From positions 3,534,001 through 3,598,000 of the forward strand of contig NZ_CP049143.1 of assembly GCF_011044495.1 (NCBI RefSeq): a DNA stretch of 64,000 nucleotides, written 5' to 3'. Below, piece after piece: positions 1 through 9,153 of the stretch. A program made the translations under genes and the position numbers. Position 1 is the stretch's first letter. Every line of letters begins with the position of its first letter. Source of the DNA: Roseimicrobium sp. ORNL1 (GTDB lineage: Bacteria; Verrucomicrobiota; Verrucomicrobiia; Verrucomicrobiales; Verrucomicrobiaceae). The notes beneath the pieces were generated by a model. It saw nothing but the letters and a program-made list of their open reading frames with translations. It did no database searches and was not told the origin of the DNA.

Positions 1-67
1 ATACAATCAACGATTGCCAGCCATTTCCCGGAGGGCGGCGAGGAGAAGCCGTGCGAAAGCGCGATGC

Positions 68-625
68 CTAGTCCACGCCCCCCCTATTCCTGTGCAGAGT
101 GAGCAAAATGGCGACCAGCACCTGGCCCAGCTCTTCGTACTCTTGCTCGCAGTGAAGAATGAACGCCTCGCTCAAGGCTGGGTCGTCCTGAAGCGGATCA
201 TCCTTTTTCCGCCAGATGGCCCATGACCCGAACGAACGTTCGTGGATTCGAAGGCCCGCCCAGAGGTTGAAGGTTGTGTGATAAAAGGGCACCACGCTGA
301 TGCGACGGTCGGAGGGGTGGTGAACCACGGTGAGATTGGTGTTTCCTGAAAACCAATGCTTATCGATCTCAATCTCGAAAGTGCTCCCGCGGATCTTGCC
401 CTTGAAAAGATGGATCGACTTTGAGGTGTTGGCTGGTTCCAGTGCGGCCAGTTGCCTGGACTCGCTTTCCTTGATGGAAGTAACAACCTGCCGTTCGAAA
501 TCAAATTCAATGACCGCGCCATTGTCCAACTGGACCCTGGTTCCGGAGACGGAGCGAAACAGCCACCACCGATCATAGAGGGGCAGGGCAACGTAGGTTT
601 TGGCAGAGGTCCGCGAGGTGGGCAT
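68..625 (-). CDS. hypothetical protein, last gene of the sulfatase operon
   Basis: I do not recognise this 185-residue protein. It has no signal peptide, membrane segment or known catalytic motif. The first half is rich in beta-type segments and short charged stretches, with many aromatic residues (WW near the N-terminus, a WAIWRKKDD segment near residue 140). It follows the ATP-grasp gene on the same strand 35 bases after its stop, so it is probably the last cistron of a four-gene operon. I chose the ATG at 625 because the upstream ATG at 721 would overlap the preceding gene by 61 bases. Neither start has a good Shine-Dalgarno. It could be a partner or substrate of the ATP-grasp enzyme, which is inference from position only. 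Confidence 0.6.
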   Translation of the reverse strand: MPTSRTSAKTYVALPLYDRWWLFRSVSGTRVQLDNGAVIEFDFERQVVTSIKESESRQLAALEPANTSKSIHLFKGKIRGSTFEIEIDKHWFSGNTNLTVVHHPSDRRISVVPFYHTTFNLWAGLRIHERSFGSWAIWRKKDDPLQDDPALSEAFILHCEQEYEELGQVLVAILLTLHRNRGGVD

Positions 626-660
626 TTGGGGCTTGATCGAACTTGGAGCGCGCTTTGCCT

Positions 661-1518
661 TCAGATGGCTACCTGATGTTCTGATCCGGCAGTTCCCGTT
701 CCACGCCCCGACAGATGCCATCCGTATAGGGCGCTGGCTATGGCATTGGTATCACAGTCATAAATGCCAGCCGAGTTGATGTTGTTCATCTCCACAATTT
801 TCCAGCCGTGTTCTGTCAGCCCCAGATCGATGACGAAAGCTTCATCAACGAATCGTGCCTCCAGAATTCTCGCCAGTCGTTGCCATGAGTTGCTTTCCTG
901 CCCCAGTCGCGCGTAGCGAACATTGCCACGATCCCGATAAAGGGAGCCAGTGACGATGGCGCCATCGATGACAAAAAAGCGTGCCTCCTGCACCAGGGTG
1001 ACTGGTGCACTGACCAGAATACGCTCCCCGTCCTCATCTCCGATGAATGAGGTGGCGAGCTGGACCTTTTCCATGTCCTCAACAGAGGAAATGACACGGC
1101 CCGTGAAAAATTTCTCGGTGTAGGGTTTCGCAAAAACGGGTTCGTCAAAGGCCGCCTTTTTGAGTTCGCCCCATGTCATGGTTCGCCCACGATTCAGCCA
1201 GTGATGGGCATCATAAAAAATCGGATGCGGGGGGAATGATTGGAAAACAGGATATCCCCGTTGACGGCAGATGTTTACAAAACGGTTGGAGCCGAGCACA
1301 AACTGAGGCTCTACGGCGGGTTCCGGATCCAAGGTTTCGGTGAACGGTATGACGTGCGTCTCCATGAGGGTAAACCTCCCGGAGTCCTGCATGCTGTTCA
1401 TGAGCCTGTCGTATGAAGACTCACGCCAGATGTTTGCCTGATAAAGGACGTGCATGGCTTGGGGCCAATCTATCGATCTCGCGAGACGAAGACGTGAGGA
1501 TATTGAATGAGCTTCCAC
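661..1518 (-). CDS. ATP-grasp domain protein, R2K clade (DUF4343-like)
   Basis: This 285-residue protein resembles ATP-grasp enzymes of the R2K clade, which ligate an amine to an activated carboxylate using ATP. The visible signature is a FAKPY lysine segment near residue 130, a QEARFFVIDG strand near 178, and a C-terminal KIVEMNNINSAG Mg-binding element near 240, typical of R2K family 3. The start is GTG at 1518: an AGGA lies about 10 bases upstream, and the stop of the preceding lipoprotein gene (TGA) abuts the GTG as TGAGTG, pointing to translational coupling. An ATG at 1455 is the alternative. R2K members are known from phages and conflict loci and are predicted to modify peptides or proteins. 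The substrate here is unknown. Confidence 0.72.
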   Translation of the reverse strand: MEAHSISSRLRLARSIDWPQAMHVLYQANIWRESSYDRLMNSMQDSGRFTLMETHVIPFTETLDPEPAVEPQFVLGSNRFVNICRQRGYPVFQSFPPHPIFYDAHHWLNRGRTMTWGELKKAAFDEPVFAKPYTEKFFTGRVISSVEDMEKVQLATSFIGDEDGERILVSAPVTLVQEARFFVIDGAIVTGSLYRDRGNVRYARLGQESNSWQRLARILEARFVDEAFVIDLGLTEHGWKIVEMNNINSAGIYDCDTNAIASALYGWHLSGRGTGTAGSEHQVAI

Positions 1519-2016
1519 TCATCTGCTTCCTGAATCCCCACGGACATTTCGCTTCTTTTTGTGTGTATTTGAGTCCAGTTCCACCCTCACAGTACGGGAA
1601 AGCACCGCGACCAGCCTGTACTCGTCCCTGGGATAATCGTAAAACTCGACCAAGACGGCATCAAACTCCGATGTGTCTTTCCACTTTCGCACCTCATCTA
1701 GAAAGCGTTCCTGAGCCACTGGATGCATGACGCCTTGGATACTCAATTTTGGGATGTCCTGATCCTGGTCCCATCCACCATACGCTATGGAGGTGTAGTC
1801 TGGATCGTTGAACGGTTTTACCTGCCGAAGGTGGACCGCCAGCTTTTCCGTTGCAGCGACATCCGCATCTGTGGGTGGCGTCCACAGAGGGCCTGTAATC
1901 CACATGACTACACAAGACGAGAGAAAGGGTACGGTGAGCACCACGGCAGAGGCAGCTAAACGAGTCGGGCTCCAGGACATGAGCAAAGCTACGAAAAAGG
2001 TTTGGCGATATGTCAC
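1519..2016 (-). CDS. putative lipoprotein of the sulfatase operon
   Basis: A 165-residue protein with an N-terminal hydrophobic segment ending in a lipobox-like FLSSC, so it is probably exported and lipid-anchored. The mature part is hydrophilic, with a repeated pattern of acidic and aromatic residues, and I do not recognise a family. The GTG start at 2016 overlaps the TGA of the sulfatase gene as GTGA, which supports coupled translation. An internal ATG at 1980 would give a tidier signal peptide (MSWSPTRL onward) but has no Shine-Dalgarno. Its stop abuts the GTG of the ATP-grasp gene. The function is not predictable. An envelope role next to an exported sulfatase is inference. Confidence 0.62.
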   Translation of the reverse strand: MTYRQTFFVALLMSWSPTRLAASAVVLTVPFLSSCVVMWITGPLWTPPTDADVAATEKLAVHLRQVKPFNDPDYTSIAYGGWDQDQDIPKLSIQGVMHPVAQERFLDEVRKWKDTSEFDAVLVEFYDYPRDEYRLVAVLSRTVRVELDSNTHKKKRNVRGDSGSR

Positions 2017-3554
2017 CTAATCTTCTGATCCGGCAGCTCCTTCTTCACCCCTTCATCAATCGGCATCTTGTCGTCTTCCAGGCCTGCGGCGTCCATGAGG
2101 GTGGCCATCATCACCTGAAGCTCGCGCAGCATGGCATTGGCCTCTTGGGACTTGATGAGGTTCTTGGTCTCGCCGGGATCGTTTTTTAGATCATAGAGTT
2201 CCGCGAGATGGCGATCTTCCTCGTCGTCGCCATGGGGGTAGTGGATGTATTTCCAGTCATTCGTGCGCACGCCGCGGACGTTGGGCGTGTAGGGAAACTG
2301 TTTCTCGTAGTTGTACTCGTAGAACCAGCCGTCGCGCCACTGCTTGTCTCCCTCCTTCACCAGCTTCACCCAGGACTTGCCGTGGATGTTGGGCAGGGCT
2401 TCCGCGCCGCAGAGTTCCAGGAGGCTCGGTGCCATGTCGAGGGTGAGCACCTGCTGCTTCACCACCTTGGCCTTGTCCGGAGCCACGAGCCCGGGATAGC
2501 GGACGAGGATGGGAATGCGGATACTCGCGTCATGCATGGCGCGCTTGTCCACCATGCCGTTCTCCCCGTTGAGCAGGCCGTTGTCTCCCATGAAGACGAT
2601 GATGGTCTTGTCCAGTTCACCACGCTCTTCCAGCAGCTTCAGCAGGGTGGCCATGCTGTCGTCGAGGCTCTGGATCACGCCCCAGTAGCCGTGGATCATG
2701 TTCTCGAAGTCCTTCACGGCTTCCGGCTTGTCATTGGGGAATTCCTTCCGCCACTCAAAGAGGGGGCCGTAGATGCCGTGCCAGGTGTAGAGGCGATCCT
2801 TGTACCAGGTGGGCTTGTCATCAAGCATGAAGGCGGACTTGGGGTAGGGGACACGGACGTCATCGAAGGTATGCTTGTACTTCTCCTCCGGCGTGTAGAA
2901 GCTGTGAGGCGCCTTCTGGCCCAGCATGAGGAACCAGGGCTTGCCGCCGTGGTCCTTCTTGATGAATCCCGTCGCGAGGTCGGTGGCTACGGTGGTGTAG
3001 TAACCGGGGAGCACCTTGCGCTCGCCTTCCACGTTGAACTCGGTGTCGAAGTACTTGCCCTGTCCCTTGTGCGAGGCCCAGTAGTCGAAGCCGGGACGCT
3101 TCTCGTCGTTGTTCTCGCCCATGTGCCACTTGCCGACATAGCCGGTTTCGTATCCGGCAGCCTGCAGATGCTTGGGCAGGTTGGGAAGATCAGCGGGGAA
3201 TTCGGTGAAATTGTCCCGTACGCCATGCTTGTGCGCGTACAGCCCGCTCAAGATGGAGGCGCGGCTGGGTGAGCAGAGCGAGGTGGTGCAGAAGGCGTTT
3301 TGGAAAAGCACCCCTTCCTTGGCCACGCGATCGATGTTCGGCGTCTTCAGGTGCGGATGCCCGGTCACGCTCAGGTGATCCGCGCGCAGGTCATCGCACA
3401 ACACAATGAGCACATTCGGCCGGGAGGCTGGGGCTGTGGCGGCAAAGGCCGGAGCAGGAGCCGCAGCATCTGCGGGGGCTTGGCTGTGGACCGGCACCAC
3501 ACCGGCCGCCATGGCGAGCGAGCACGAGAGAAGGAAGCGTCGTGAGAAAGTCAT
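2013..3554 (-). CDS. secreted sulfatase (type I, formylglycine-dependent)
   Basis: A 513-residue sulfatase of the alkaline-phosphatase superfamily that hydrolyses sulfate esters, probably on polysaccharides. A signal peptide covers about residues 1-25, followed by an Ala/Pro-rich linker. The metal-binding CDDLRAD is at 53-59 and the nucleophile motif CSPSR at 94-98. Cys94 should be converted to formylglycine, so an FGE or anSME encoded elsewhere is required. A GKWHMG segment and a later MGDNG metal-binding element complete the fold. Length is normal for the family. It heads a coupled operon with a lipoprotein, an ATP-grasp protein and an unknown. The exact sulfated substrate cannot be told from sequence. 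Closest in style to N-acetylglucosamine-6-sulfatase/arylsulfatase groups common in Verrucomicrobia. Confidence 0.95.
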   Translation of the reverse strand: MTFSRRFLLSCSLAMAAGVVPVHSQAPADAAAPAPAFAATAPASRPNVLIVLCDDLRADHLSVTGHPHLKTPNIDRVAKEGVLFQNAFCTTSLCSPSRASILSGLYAHKHGVRDNFTEFPADLPNLPKHLQAAGYETGYVGKWHMGENNDEKRPGFDYWASHKGQGKYFDTEFNVEGERKVLPGYYTTVATDLATGFIKKDHGGKPWFLMLGQKAPHSFYTPEEKYKHTFDDVRVPYPKSAFMLDDKPTWYKDRLYTWHGIYGPLFEWRKEFPNDKPEAVKDFENMIHGYWGVIQSLDDSMATLLKLLEERGELDKTIIVFMGDNGLLNGENGMVDKRAMHDASIRIPILVRYPGLVAPDKAKVVKQQVLTLDMAPSLLELCGAEALPNIHGKSWVKLVKEGDKQWRDGWFYEYNYEKQFPYTPNVRGVRTNDWKYIHYPHGDDEEDRHLAELYDLKNDPGETKNLIKSQEANAMLRELQVMMATLMDAAGLEDDKMPIDEGVKKELPDQKIR

Positions 3555-3639
3555 AGTCGAAGTCTTGCTGTCCGGTTCAACGCTGGCAAGCCCGGACTAT
3601 TTCCAGACTGGCCCACGAATCGCAGCCCCACCCATGGAC

Positions 3640-4161
3640 TCAGGCTTGCCCGTCTGGCTCCGTTTTGCCCAGGTACTTCGCGATTTCCTTTTGGGTCATC
3701 CGGTAGAGGTACCACTCGCTCATGCGGCGGGCGCCCACCTTCTGCTCGTACACCTGCTGGGCATTTACGTTCCAGTCCAGGGCGGTCCACTCCACGCGTC
3801 CGCAGCCGCGCTCATCAGCGAGTTCCACCACCTTGCGCAGGAGTGCTCCGCCGATGCCCTGCTTGCGGTACTCGGGCAGCACGAACAGGTCTTCCAGGTA
3901 GAGCGTGGGTTTGGCGAGGAATGTGGAGTAGGTGGTGAAGAGAATCGCGTAGGCCACCGGCTCAGCCCGGTCGTCCGCAAACGCCAGCCACGGCTCGAAG
4001 TATTTCCGCTCGCCAAAGGCGTGCTCGATCAGGCGCTTCTGTGCCTCCTCATCAGGAGGCTCGAGTTCTTCAAAGTCTGCCAAGGCGACGATGAGATTTA
4101 TCAGGCCAGCGGCGTCTGCCTGCGTGGCAGGTCGGAGTTGGAAGGAAGCGTTTTCGGGCAT
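3640..4161 (-). CDS. GNAT acetyltransferase, diamine/thialysine SSAT-like
   Basis: A 173-residue N-acetyltransferase that transfers acetyl from acetyl-CoA to an amine. The acetyl-CoA pyrophosphate loop is RKQGIGG (about 103-109), preceded by the strand YLEDLFVLPEY. The WNVNAQQVYEQKVGA segment, with the conserved Tyr, is typical of the spermidine/spermine and thialysine acetyltransferase group. Polyamine or thialysine acetylation is therefore the best guess, but related sequences act on other small amines. It lies 28 bases downstream of another GNAT gene on the same strand, so the two may be co-transcribed, although they are not close paralogues. Confidence 0.9.
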   Translation of the reverse strand: MPENASFQLRPATQADAAGLINLIVALADFEELEPPDEEAQKRLIEHAFGERKYFEPWLAFADDRAEPVAYAILFTTYSTFLAKPTLYLEDLFVLPEYRKQGIGGALLRKVVELADERGCGRVEWTALDWNVNAQQVYEQKVGARRMSEWYLYRMTQKEIAKYLGKTEPDGQA

Positions 4162-4189
4162 GAGATGGGGTTGAATCAGTGTTTAAAAG

Positions 4190-4579
4190 TCAGCTTTTGC
4201 GATGCACCATCCAAGTATAGGGATAGGCACCTTCCTCCTTCACATCGCGAAAACCGAGGGGCTCGTACACCCCTTGGGCATCCTTGGTGCCGAGGGTCCA
4301 GGTGTTGATGGTGGAAAACTCGGGATGCTCCATGGCATACCGGACCATGGAGCGGGCGAGACCCAAGCCCCGGTGGCTGTCCGCCACCCACACATCGCAC
4401 ACATAGGCGAAGCGGGTCTTGTCAGAAACGATGCGGAGAAAAGCCACCTGAGAGCCTTCAGCGTCTGCCACTCCCAGCACGAGGGCGGAGTTCCTGGCGG
4501 CGTGCTCGATGCGTTCCCGCGGGATGCCGGGGGTCCAGTAGGAGGAACTCAGCCAGGTGTGTACTTTCGCGTAGTCCAT
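4190..4579 (-). CDS. GNAT family N-acetyltransferase
   Basis: A small GNAT protein (129 residues from the chosen start). The acetyl-CoA binding segment is the VCDVWVADSHRGLGLA strand-loop, and the C-terminus has the usual GVYEPLGF element. The N-terminal VHTWLSSSYWTPG segment resembles a common uncharacterised GNAT group whose members start near such a motif. I chose ATG at 4579 because GGAGGGG sits about 10 bases upstream. ATGs at 4600 and 4624 in the same frame would add 7-15 residues but lack a Shine-Dalgarno. The substrate is unknown. It is the first gene of a two-GNAT set and is divergent from the large FHA gene. Confidence 0.85.
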   Translation of the reverse strand: MDYAKVHTWLSSSYWTPGIPRERIEHAARNSALVLGVADAEGSQVAFLRIVSDKTRFAYVCDVWVADSHRGLGLARSMVRYAMEHPEFSTINTWTLGTKDAQGVYEPLGFRDVKEEGAYPYTWMVHRKS

Positions 4580-4785
4580 GGCCTCATGCCCCTCCATCAT
4601 GCGGCAGCCGCTCGGCAGATTCATCCCGGAAAGGGAGCAGCGAAACGCGACCGGGCAACCCGCCTTTGTTGGGTCTGCGCAAATAATTCAACCGCGCAAG
4701 AAGGCCGTTATATCGTGCTCGGATTGCCGTTTCCGTTGAACCAAATCATTGATTCTTCTCCCGGATTGAGGTTTCATTTCCACGC

Positions 4786-7700
4786 ATGGCAAAACTCACG
4801 TTCATTCTCGACGACGGCGAAACGATCGAGGTGCCCCTGCATGACTCAGTGACGATCGGCCGTGCCGATGGGAATGACGTCGTGGTCTATGACCCCCGCA
4901 TTTCCAGCCGCCATGCGGAACTGCATTTCCTCCCCGATGGAAAGTTTGAGGTAAGGGATCTTGCCTCCAAAGCAGGGACTTACGTGAACGGTGAGCGCGT
5001 GGAGCGGAAGATGCTGGGTCACGGAGACCAGGTGAGTTTTGGTCCGCTGAGGGGAGAGTTTTCCACAGAGATCGTGGCAGCGCCTGAAAAGCCGGCACCA
5101 GCGGCCAGCGAGAAATCCAATGGTGACAGTCAGGCCAGTGCTGGTGTTCCCTCTCCAAACGACGCAGCTCCTTCCGGAAATCCCGAGGGAGAGCCGAAGG
5201 AAAAATCTGAGAAAGGCTTCCTCTCATCGGTCATCGCAGCCATGGGTGGGAAAATCTCCGGTGGTGGTGGGAAAAATGCTGAGGTGCAGAGCGGGAAGCC
5301 AGAGCGCAAGGCCGATGCGCCTCCGGTTGCAAAAGGCAAGCAAAGCGAGAAGCCCCAACCTGCAGGCGGTCCTGCCACACCGCAGGCAAAAACTTCTGCC
5401 CCTGCCGCAGCCAAATCCGCGGAAGCGAAACCGGCCGCTCCTGCGCCTGCAAATTCTGCACAACCTTCTGCCAAGGTAGCCGATACTCCGGCTCCCGTAG
5501 CTGAGTCTGCGCCTGCGCTTGCACCTTCGAGCGACGCAACACCTGACAACAACAGCGGTGCCAAGAAGGGGGCCGATGCCACGGTAGTTACTGCCCCTGT
5601 CGCTGAGACACCCGCGCCCGCACAGAAAGCGACCGAAGCAGCCGCCGAACCCTCACCTGCACCTGCTCCCGTCGCGCAGAAGGTGGATGCGCCCGCCGCG
5701 CCTCCGGTTCCTGCTCCTGCATCTGCATCTGCCTCTTCGCCAGCAGCAGAGACGAAACTCGAGGCATCGCCTGCGCCCGAGGCTGGCAAGCATGTCGAAT
5801 GGGACAAGAACTCCCGTGTGGAGAACAAACCTTCCGCCCAAGAGACACCCGAAAAGCAAAAGGCTGGAGAAAGCACCGTCATTTCCGGCGAAGCCTCGAA
5901 AGAACAGCCTCCGGCAGCCCCGGCATCTCCCGCTCCAACCGTACCCGCCGCGCAAGAACCGCCGCAGCAGGAGGCGACGGTGGTGACGCCCGTGACTCCG
6001 GAAGCTGCTCAATCAGCCGCTCCAGCGCCCGCGGCACCTGCGACACTGTCCGCCCCGGTCTCGACCGTTGTTTCTCCGGTGGTGCAGCTTTTGGCAGAGA
6101 AATCGCTCGCAGTGGAGCCACAGGCCATGGCTCCCGCAGTTCCTTCCACACCGTCCTCTCCCGAGCAGACGTCTGGGCCGGTGTTGGCACTTGCGGACGC
6201 CTCGGCATTGGGACTTGTAACTGCGCCTGCGACCGCACCGAGCAAGAGCACCACCCCGGTGAAGGTGGCTGCGGGTCCGGCGTTGGACCAGAAGCTGGTG
6301 AACCTCGTCTACAAAAAGCTGGAGGGCGAGGCCAAGGAAGTCATCACGACGCTTGAGAATCGGCAGAAGACCCTCGATGCGGAGGTGATCCGGCTGCGGG
6401 ATGAAATCATCCGCATGCAGGAGGAGCGTCGCACGCTCGCTCAGGAACACTCCTCGCTGCGTGAATCCATCCAGAATGAGACCCAGGAGTTGGAGGCACT
6501 GGGCACGAAGCACAAGACTGCAAACGGGGAAATGCAGCAACTCGTGGCCAACTTGCGCCAGGGGCAGGAGAGGTTGGATGCGTTGCTGGCCGAAGAGAAG
6601 CAGCTCTTCGTGGTGACCTCTCAACTCGCGGAAACAGAGAAGCGTCGCGAGGAAGTGCTCAAAGCCATCGAGGAACACCATGCTCAAGGTGAAGAAAAGA
6701 AGGCTCAACTGAAGGGTGAGATCGACGGAGTCGCCACGGATCTCGAAGCCAAGCGTGTGGACTTCGAAGCCGCGATGGAGTCGATGAAGCTCCAGGCGGA
6801 ATCTGCTCGGGATGCACTGACCGCTGACTTGGAAGCCAAGCGCGTCGATACCCAGGCGGCCATGGAGTCCATGAAGCTCCAGGCGGAGTCCGTGCGGGCA
6901 GAGTTGCAGGCGGGAATCGACGCTGCAGGAAAGGATGCCGATGCCCAGCGCGGCGAGATTCGTGCCGATCTGGATAAGGTAATTGAAGAGTGCACCGCCC
7001 GGCGCACGGAACTGCTCGGAGGCATTGATGCGCTCGTGAAGGAAGAGGAGTTCCGGCAGGGCGAGGTGCAGCGCCTCAAAACCACGAATGAGGCCGCGCT
7101 TCGTGAGTTCGAGGCCATGACCTCCAACAAGGAGCAGATGAGCGTGCAGTTGCTCACCCTGCTCAAGGAACAGGAGACCTATGATGCGCGTCTCATTGAG
7201 CTCCGCCGCCAGATTGCCGATGCGGAAGCGCAGGCGAGGAAGGTGCAGGAACTGGTGGAGGCCCGAGAGGACCAGGTGAAAGTCTCCGAACGCCGCCTGC
7301 AGGCGATTGAGCAGCAGCGCACCGGTCTGGAGAAGAGTATTGGCGAACTCACGGAAAGCGAAAACCGCCTGAAGGCCCTGCTACCGCAATTGCAGGAAAG
7401 CGAAGCGCGTGAAACGGCGCTCACGGCTGCGATTGCCCTGCTGCTCACCCGCCAGCAAGACAGCGAAACGCAGAATGAATCGCTGGCTTCCCACACGCTG
7501 AAGTTGCAGGAAGAGCTGGCCGCGTTTGAATCGCACAGCTCAGAAACGCGGACGCTGCTTGAGACCAACATCGCCGAGCTGCAGCAGAGCAAGCAGGTCC
7601 ATTCCGACGAGCATGACCGCTTTGTGTCGGAGACCACGGCAGTTAAGACTTCGCTCACGGAGCAGAGACTGGCTGCCGAGGAGGAACTCGCCAAGCGTCA

Positions 7701-9117
7701 GACCGAGCTCGCTCACGAAACGTCCACCCTGCAGGAAACGGTCGCCCAGCGTCAGGAACTGGAGCGCCAGTGCCACGAGCTGGCCGACACGGAAAAGAAG
7801 CTGACCGAGGCCAAGGCCGGGGTGCAGAAGACCGAGGCTCAGCGCCGTGAGCTCGATACCTGGCTCAAGGAGTTGCAAGGCAAGCGCGACACTTCGCAGA
7901 GGAATCTCGATGCCCTGCATCACGAGGAGGAGGCAAGCCGCGGACGTCTGGAGGTATTGCGCGGCAAGGAGAAGGATCTCCGTGCTGAGTTGGATCAGCT
8001 GGCCCAGAAGGAGCAGGAGGATCGGGGGCGGTTCGAAGAGCTGCGCAGACTCACCTCAGAGGCGGACCGTGAACACACGGCGCATATGGAGGAACTGGGC
8101 CGTACGCTGGAACTCACCCGCCGTGAGCTTGCGGACATGGAGGTGAAGCTCGCGCCGCTGCGCGATTGGAAGGAAGCCATGGACAAGCGGTATGCGCGGC
8201 TGGCTTCGCTTCCGGAGGACTCCGCGGAGGCGCGCGAACTGTGGAAGGAAATCGAGGCGGAGAAGGCCGGGCTTGGCCAGTTGATTGGTGCGTCAAACAA
8301 AGGCACTCGCGGTGTCAGCCTGAACGAATCCATCCTGCGTGGCATGGCCACGACGGGCGAGGGTGAGGCTGCCCAAGAAGGCACCGCTGCTCCCGGCCGA
8401 CCGGGACTGGGACTCAAAGGCAGGGGCAAGAGCAAACTGCATGCCCCCCCCGGCTTCGCGGATGCGGAGACTCCAGAGGAGCGTGGGAATGTGGGCCCTG
8501 CCAGCACCGGCGCCATGCTCTCAGGCACGGGGCAAGAGATGGCCCTGCGCGCCCGCCTCAGCCGCCTGCGTGAAAGTGTGCAGCGCGAAGCCACGCGCCT
8601 GGAGTTCCTGCGCCAGGAGCGCTCTCGCGAAGAGACGCGCAAGAACGTGAGCAGTTCCAACGAGCCGATGCTGAAGGAGCACGAGCGCCAGGTCGAGGTG
8701 AAGCTGCGGCGTGAAGAAGAGAAGCTCGCCACCATCGAGCGCAAGATCGAGATCGCGGAGATGGAGGAGGAGAAGCGCCGCGAGCGCCTCGCGGAACTCG
8801 AGCGCAAGCTCACTGAGCTGAAGACGGATATTCTGGATCACGAGCGCACTCGCAGTGAAGCCGTGCGCAAGGCGGATATCGCCCAGGCAGAGGCACGGAT
8901 GGTGGAGGACATGGCTGGTCGGGCGGTTGCCAGTGCCAGGAGCACGGTCGAGAGTGAACCTCCCGCCAGGGGCGACCGCCCCGTGGCGCCTTCGCAGGAG
9001 CCCCGTTCCAAACTCAGAACCATGGGAGCGCCGAGTTCGGCGCCAGAACCCATGGACGACGTGCCTGATTCAGAGAAAGGCATGGGCGAGTTGCTTCTGG
9101 GCAAGAAGCCGGAGTAG
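4786..9117 (+). CDS. giant FHA-domain / coiled-coil protein
   Basis: A 1443-residue cytoplasmic protein without signal peptide or membrane segment. Residues 1-95 form a forkhead-associated domain with the phosphothreonine-binding residues in place: IGRADGN at 24-30, SSRH at 40-43 and YVNGE at 66-70. Residues about 100-490 are a disordered Ala/Pro/Lys-rich linker. From about 500 to 1130 there is almost continuous heptad-rich coiled coil, then a Gly/Pro-rich break, and a second coiled coil at about 1260-1380. A 29-residue unit is tandemly duplicated in the coil (DNA 6739-6825 and 6826-6912). It likely acts as a scaffold that docks on a phosphorylated partner. No kinase lies next to it. Single-copy, convergent with the next gene. 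Confidence 0.85.
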   Translation: MAKLTFILDDGETIEVPLHDSVTIGRADGNDVVVYDPRISSRHAELHFLPDGKFEVRDLASKAGTYVNGERVERKMLGHGDQVSFGPLRGEFSTEIVAAPEKPAPAASEKSNGDSQASAGVPSPNDAAPSGNPEGEPKEKSEKGFLSSVIAAMGGKISGGGGKNAEVQSGKPERKADAPPVAKGKQSEKPQPAGGPATPQAKTSAPAAAKSAEAKPAAPAPANSAQPSAKVADTPAPVAESAPALAPSSDATPDNNSGAKKGADATVVTAPVAETPAPAQKATEAAAEPSPAPAPVAQKVDAPAAPPVPAPASASASSPAAETKLEASPAPEAGKHVEWDKNSRVENKPSAQETPEKQKAGESTVISGEASKEQPPAAPASPAPTVPAAQEPPQQEATVVTPVTPEAAQSAAPAPAAPATLSAPVSTVVSPVVQLLAEKSLAVEPQAMAPAVPSTPSSPEQTSGPVLALADASALGLVTAPATAPSKSTTPVKVAAGPALDQKLVNLVYKKLEGEAKEVITTLENRQKTLDAEVIRLRDEIIRMQEERRTLAQEHSSLRESIQNETQELEALGTKHKTANGEMQQLVANLRQGQERLDALLAEEKQLFVVTSQLAETEKRREEVLKAIEEHHAQGEEKKAQLKGEIDGVATDLEAKRVDFEAAMESMKLQAESARDALTADLEAKRVDTQAAMESMKLQAESVRAELQAGIDAAGKDADAQRGEIRADLDKVIEECTARRTELLGGIDALVKEEEFRQGEVQRLKTTNEAALREFEAMTSNKEQMSVQLLTLLKEQETYDARLIELRRQIADAEAQARKVQELVEAREDQVKVSERRLQAIEQQRTGLEKSIGELTESENRLKALLPQLQESEARETALTAAIALLLTRQQDSETQNESLASHTLKLQEELAAFESHSSETRTLLETNIAELQQSKQVHSDEHDRFVSETTAVKTSLTEQRLAAEEELAKRQTELAHETSTLQETVAQRQELERQCHELADTEKKLTEAKAGVQKTEAQRRELDTWLKELQGKRDTSQRNLDALHHEEEASRGRLEVLRGKEKDLRAELDQLAQKEQEDRGRFEELRRLTSEADREHTAHMEELGRTLELTRRELADMEVKLAPLRDWKEAMDKRYARLASLPEDSAEARELWKEIEAEKAGLGQLIGASNKGTRGVSLNESILRGMATTGEGEAAQEGTAAPGRPGLGLKGRGKSKLHAPPGFADAETPEERGNVGPASTGAMLSGTGQEMALRARLSRLRESVQREATRLEFLRQERSREETRKNVSSSNEPMLKEHERQVEVKLRREEEKLATIERKIEIAEMEEEKRRERLAELERKLTELKTDILDHERTRSEAVRKADIAQAEARMVEDMAGRAVASARSTVESEPPARGDRPVAPSQEPRSKLRTMGAPSSAPEPMDDVPDSEKGMGELLLGKKPE
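6739..6912 (+). repeat. 87-bp tandem duplication inside the FHA/coiled-coil gene
   Basis: Two copies of an 87-base unit lie head to tail in frame, each encoding 29 residues that begin DLEAKR and contain AAMESMKLQAES. The first runs from 6739 and the second from 6826. They are nearly identical in the middle and drift at the ends, so the duplication is fairly recent. Confidence 0.85.
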
Positions 9118-9153
9118 GGGGCTGTCAATCCCAAGGTGAAGGCGCCGGGCATC

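Noticed and set aside
2208-3272. Long open frame antisense to the sulfatase gene
   Set aside because: Shadow frame in high-GC DNA: the composition is Val/Leu/His-rich, and the sulfatase reading has intact motifs.
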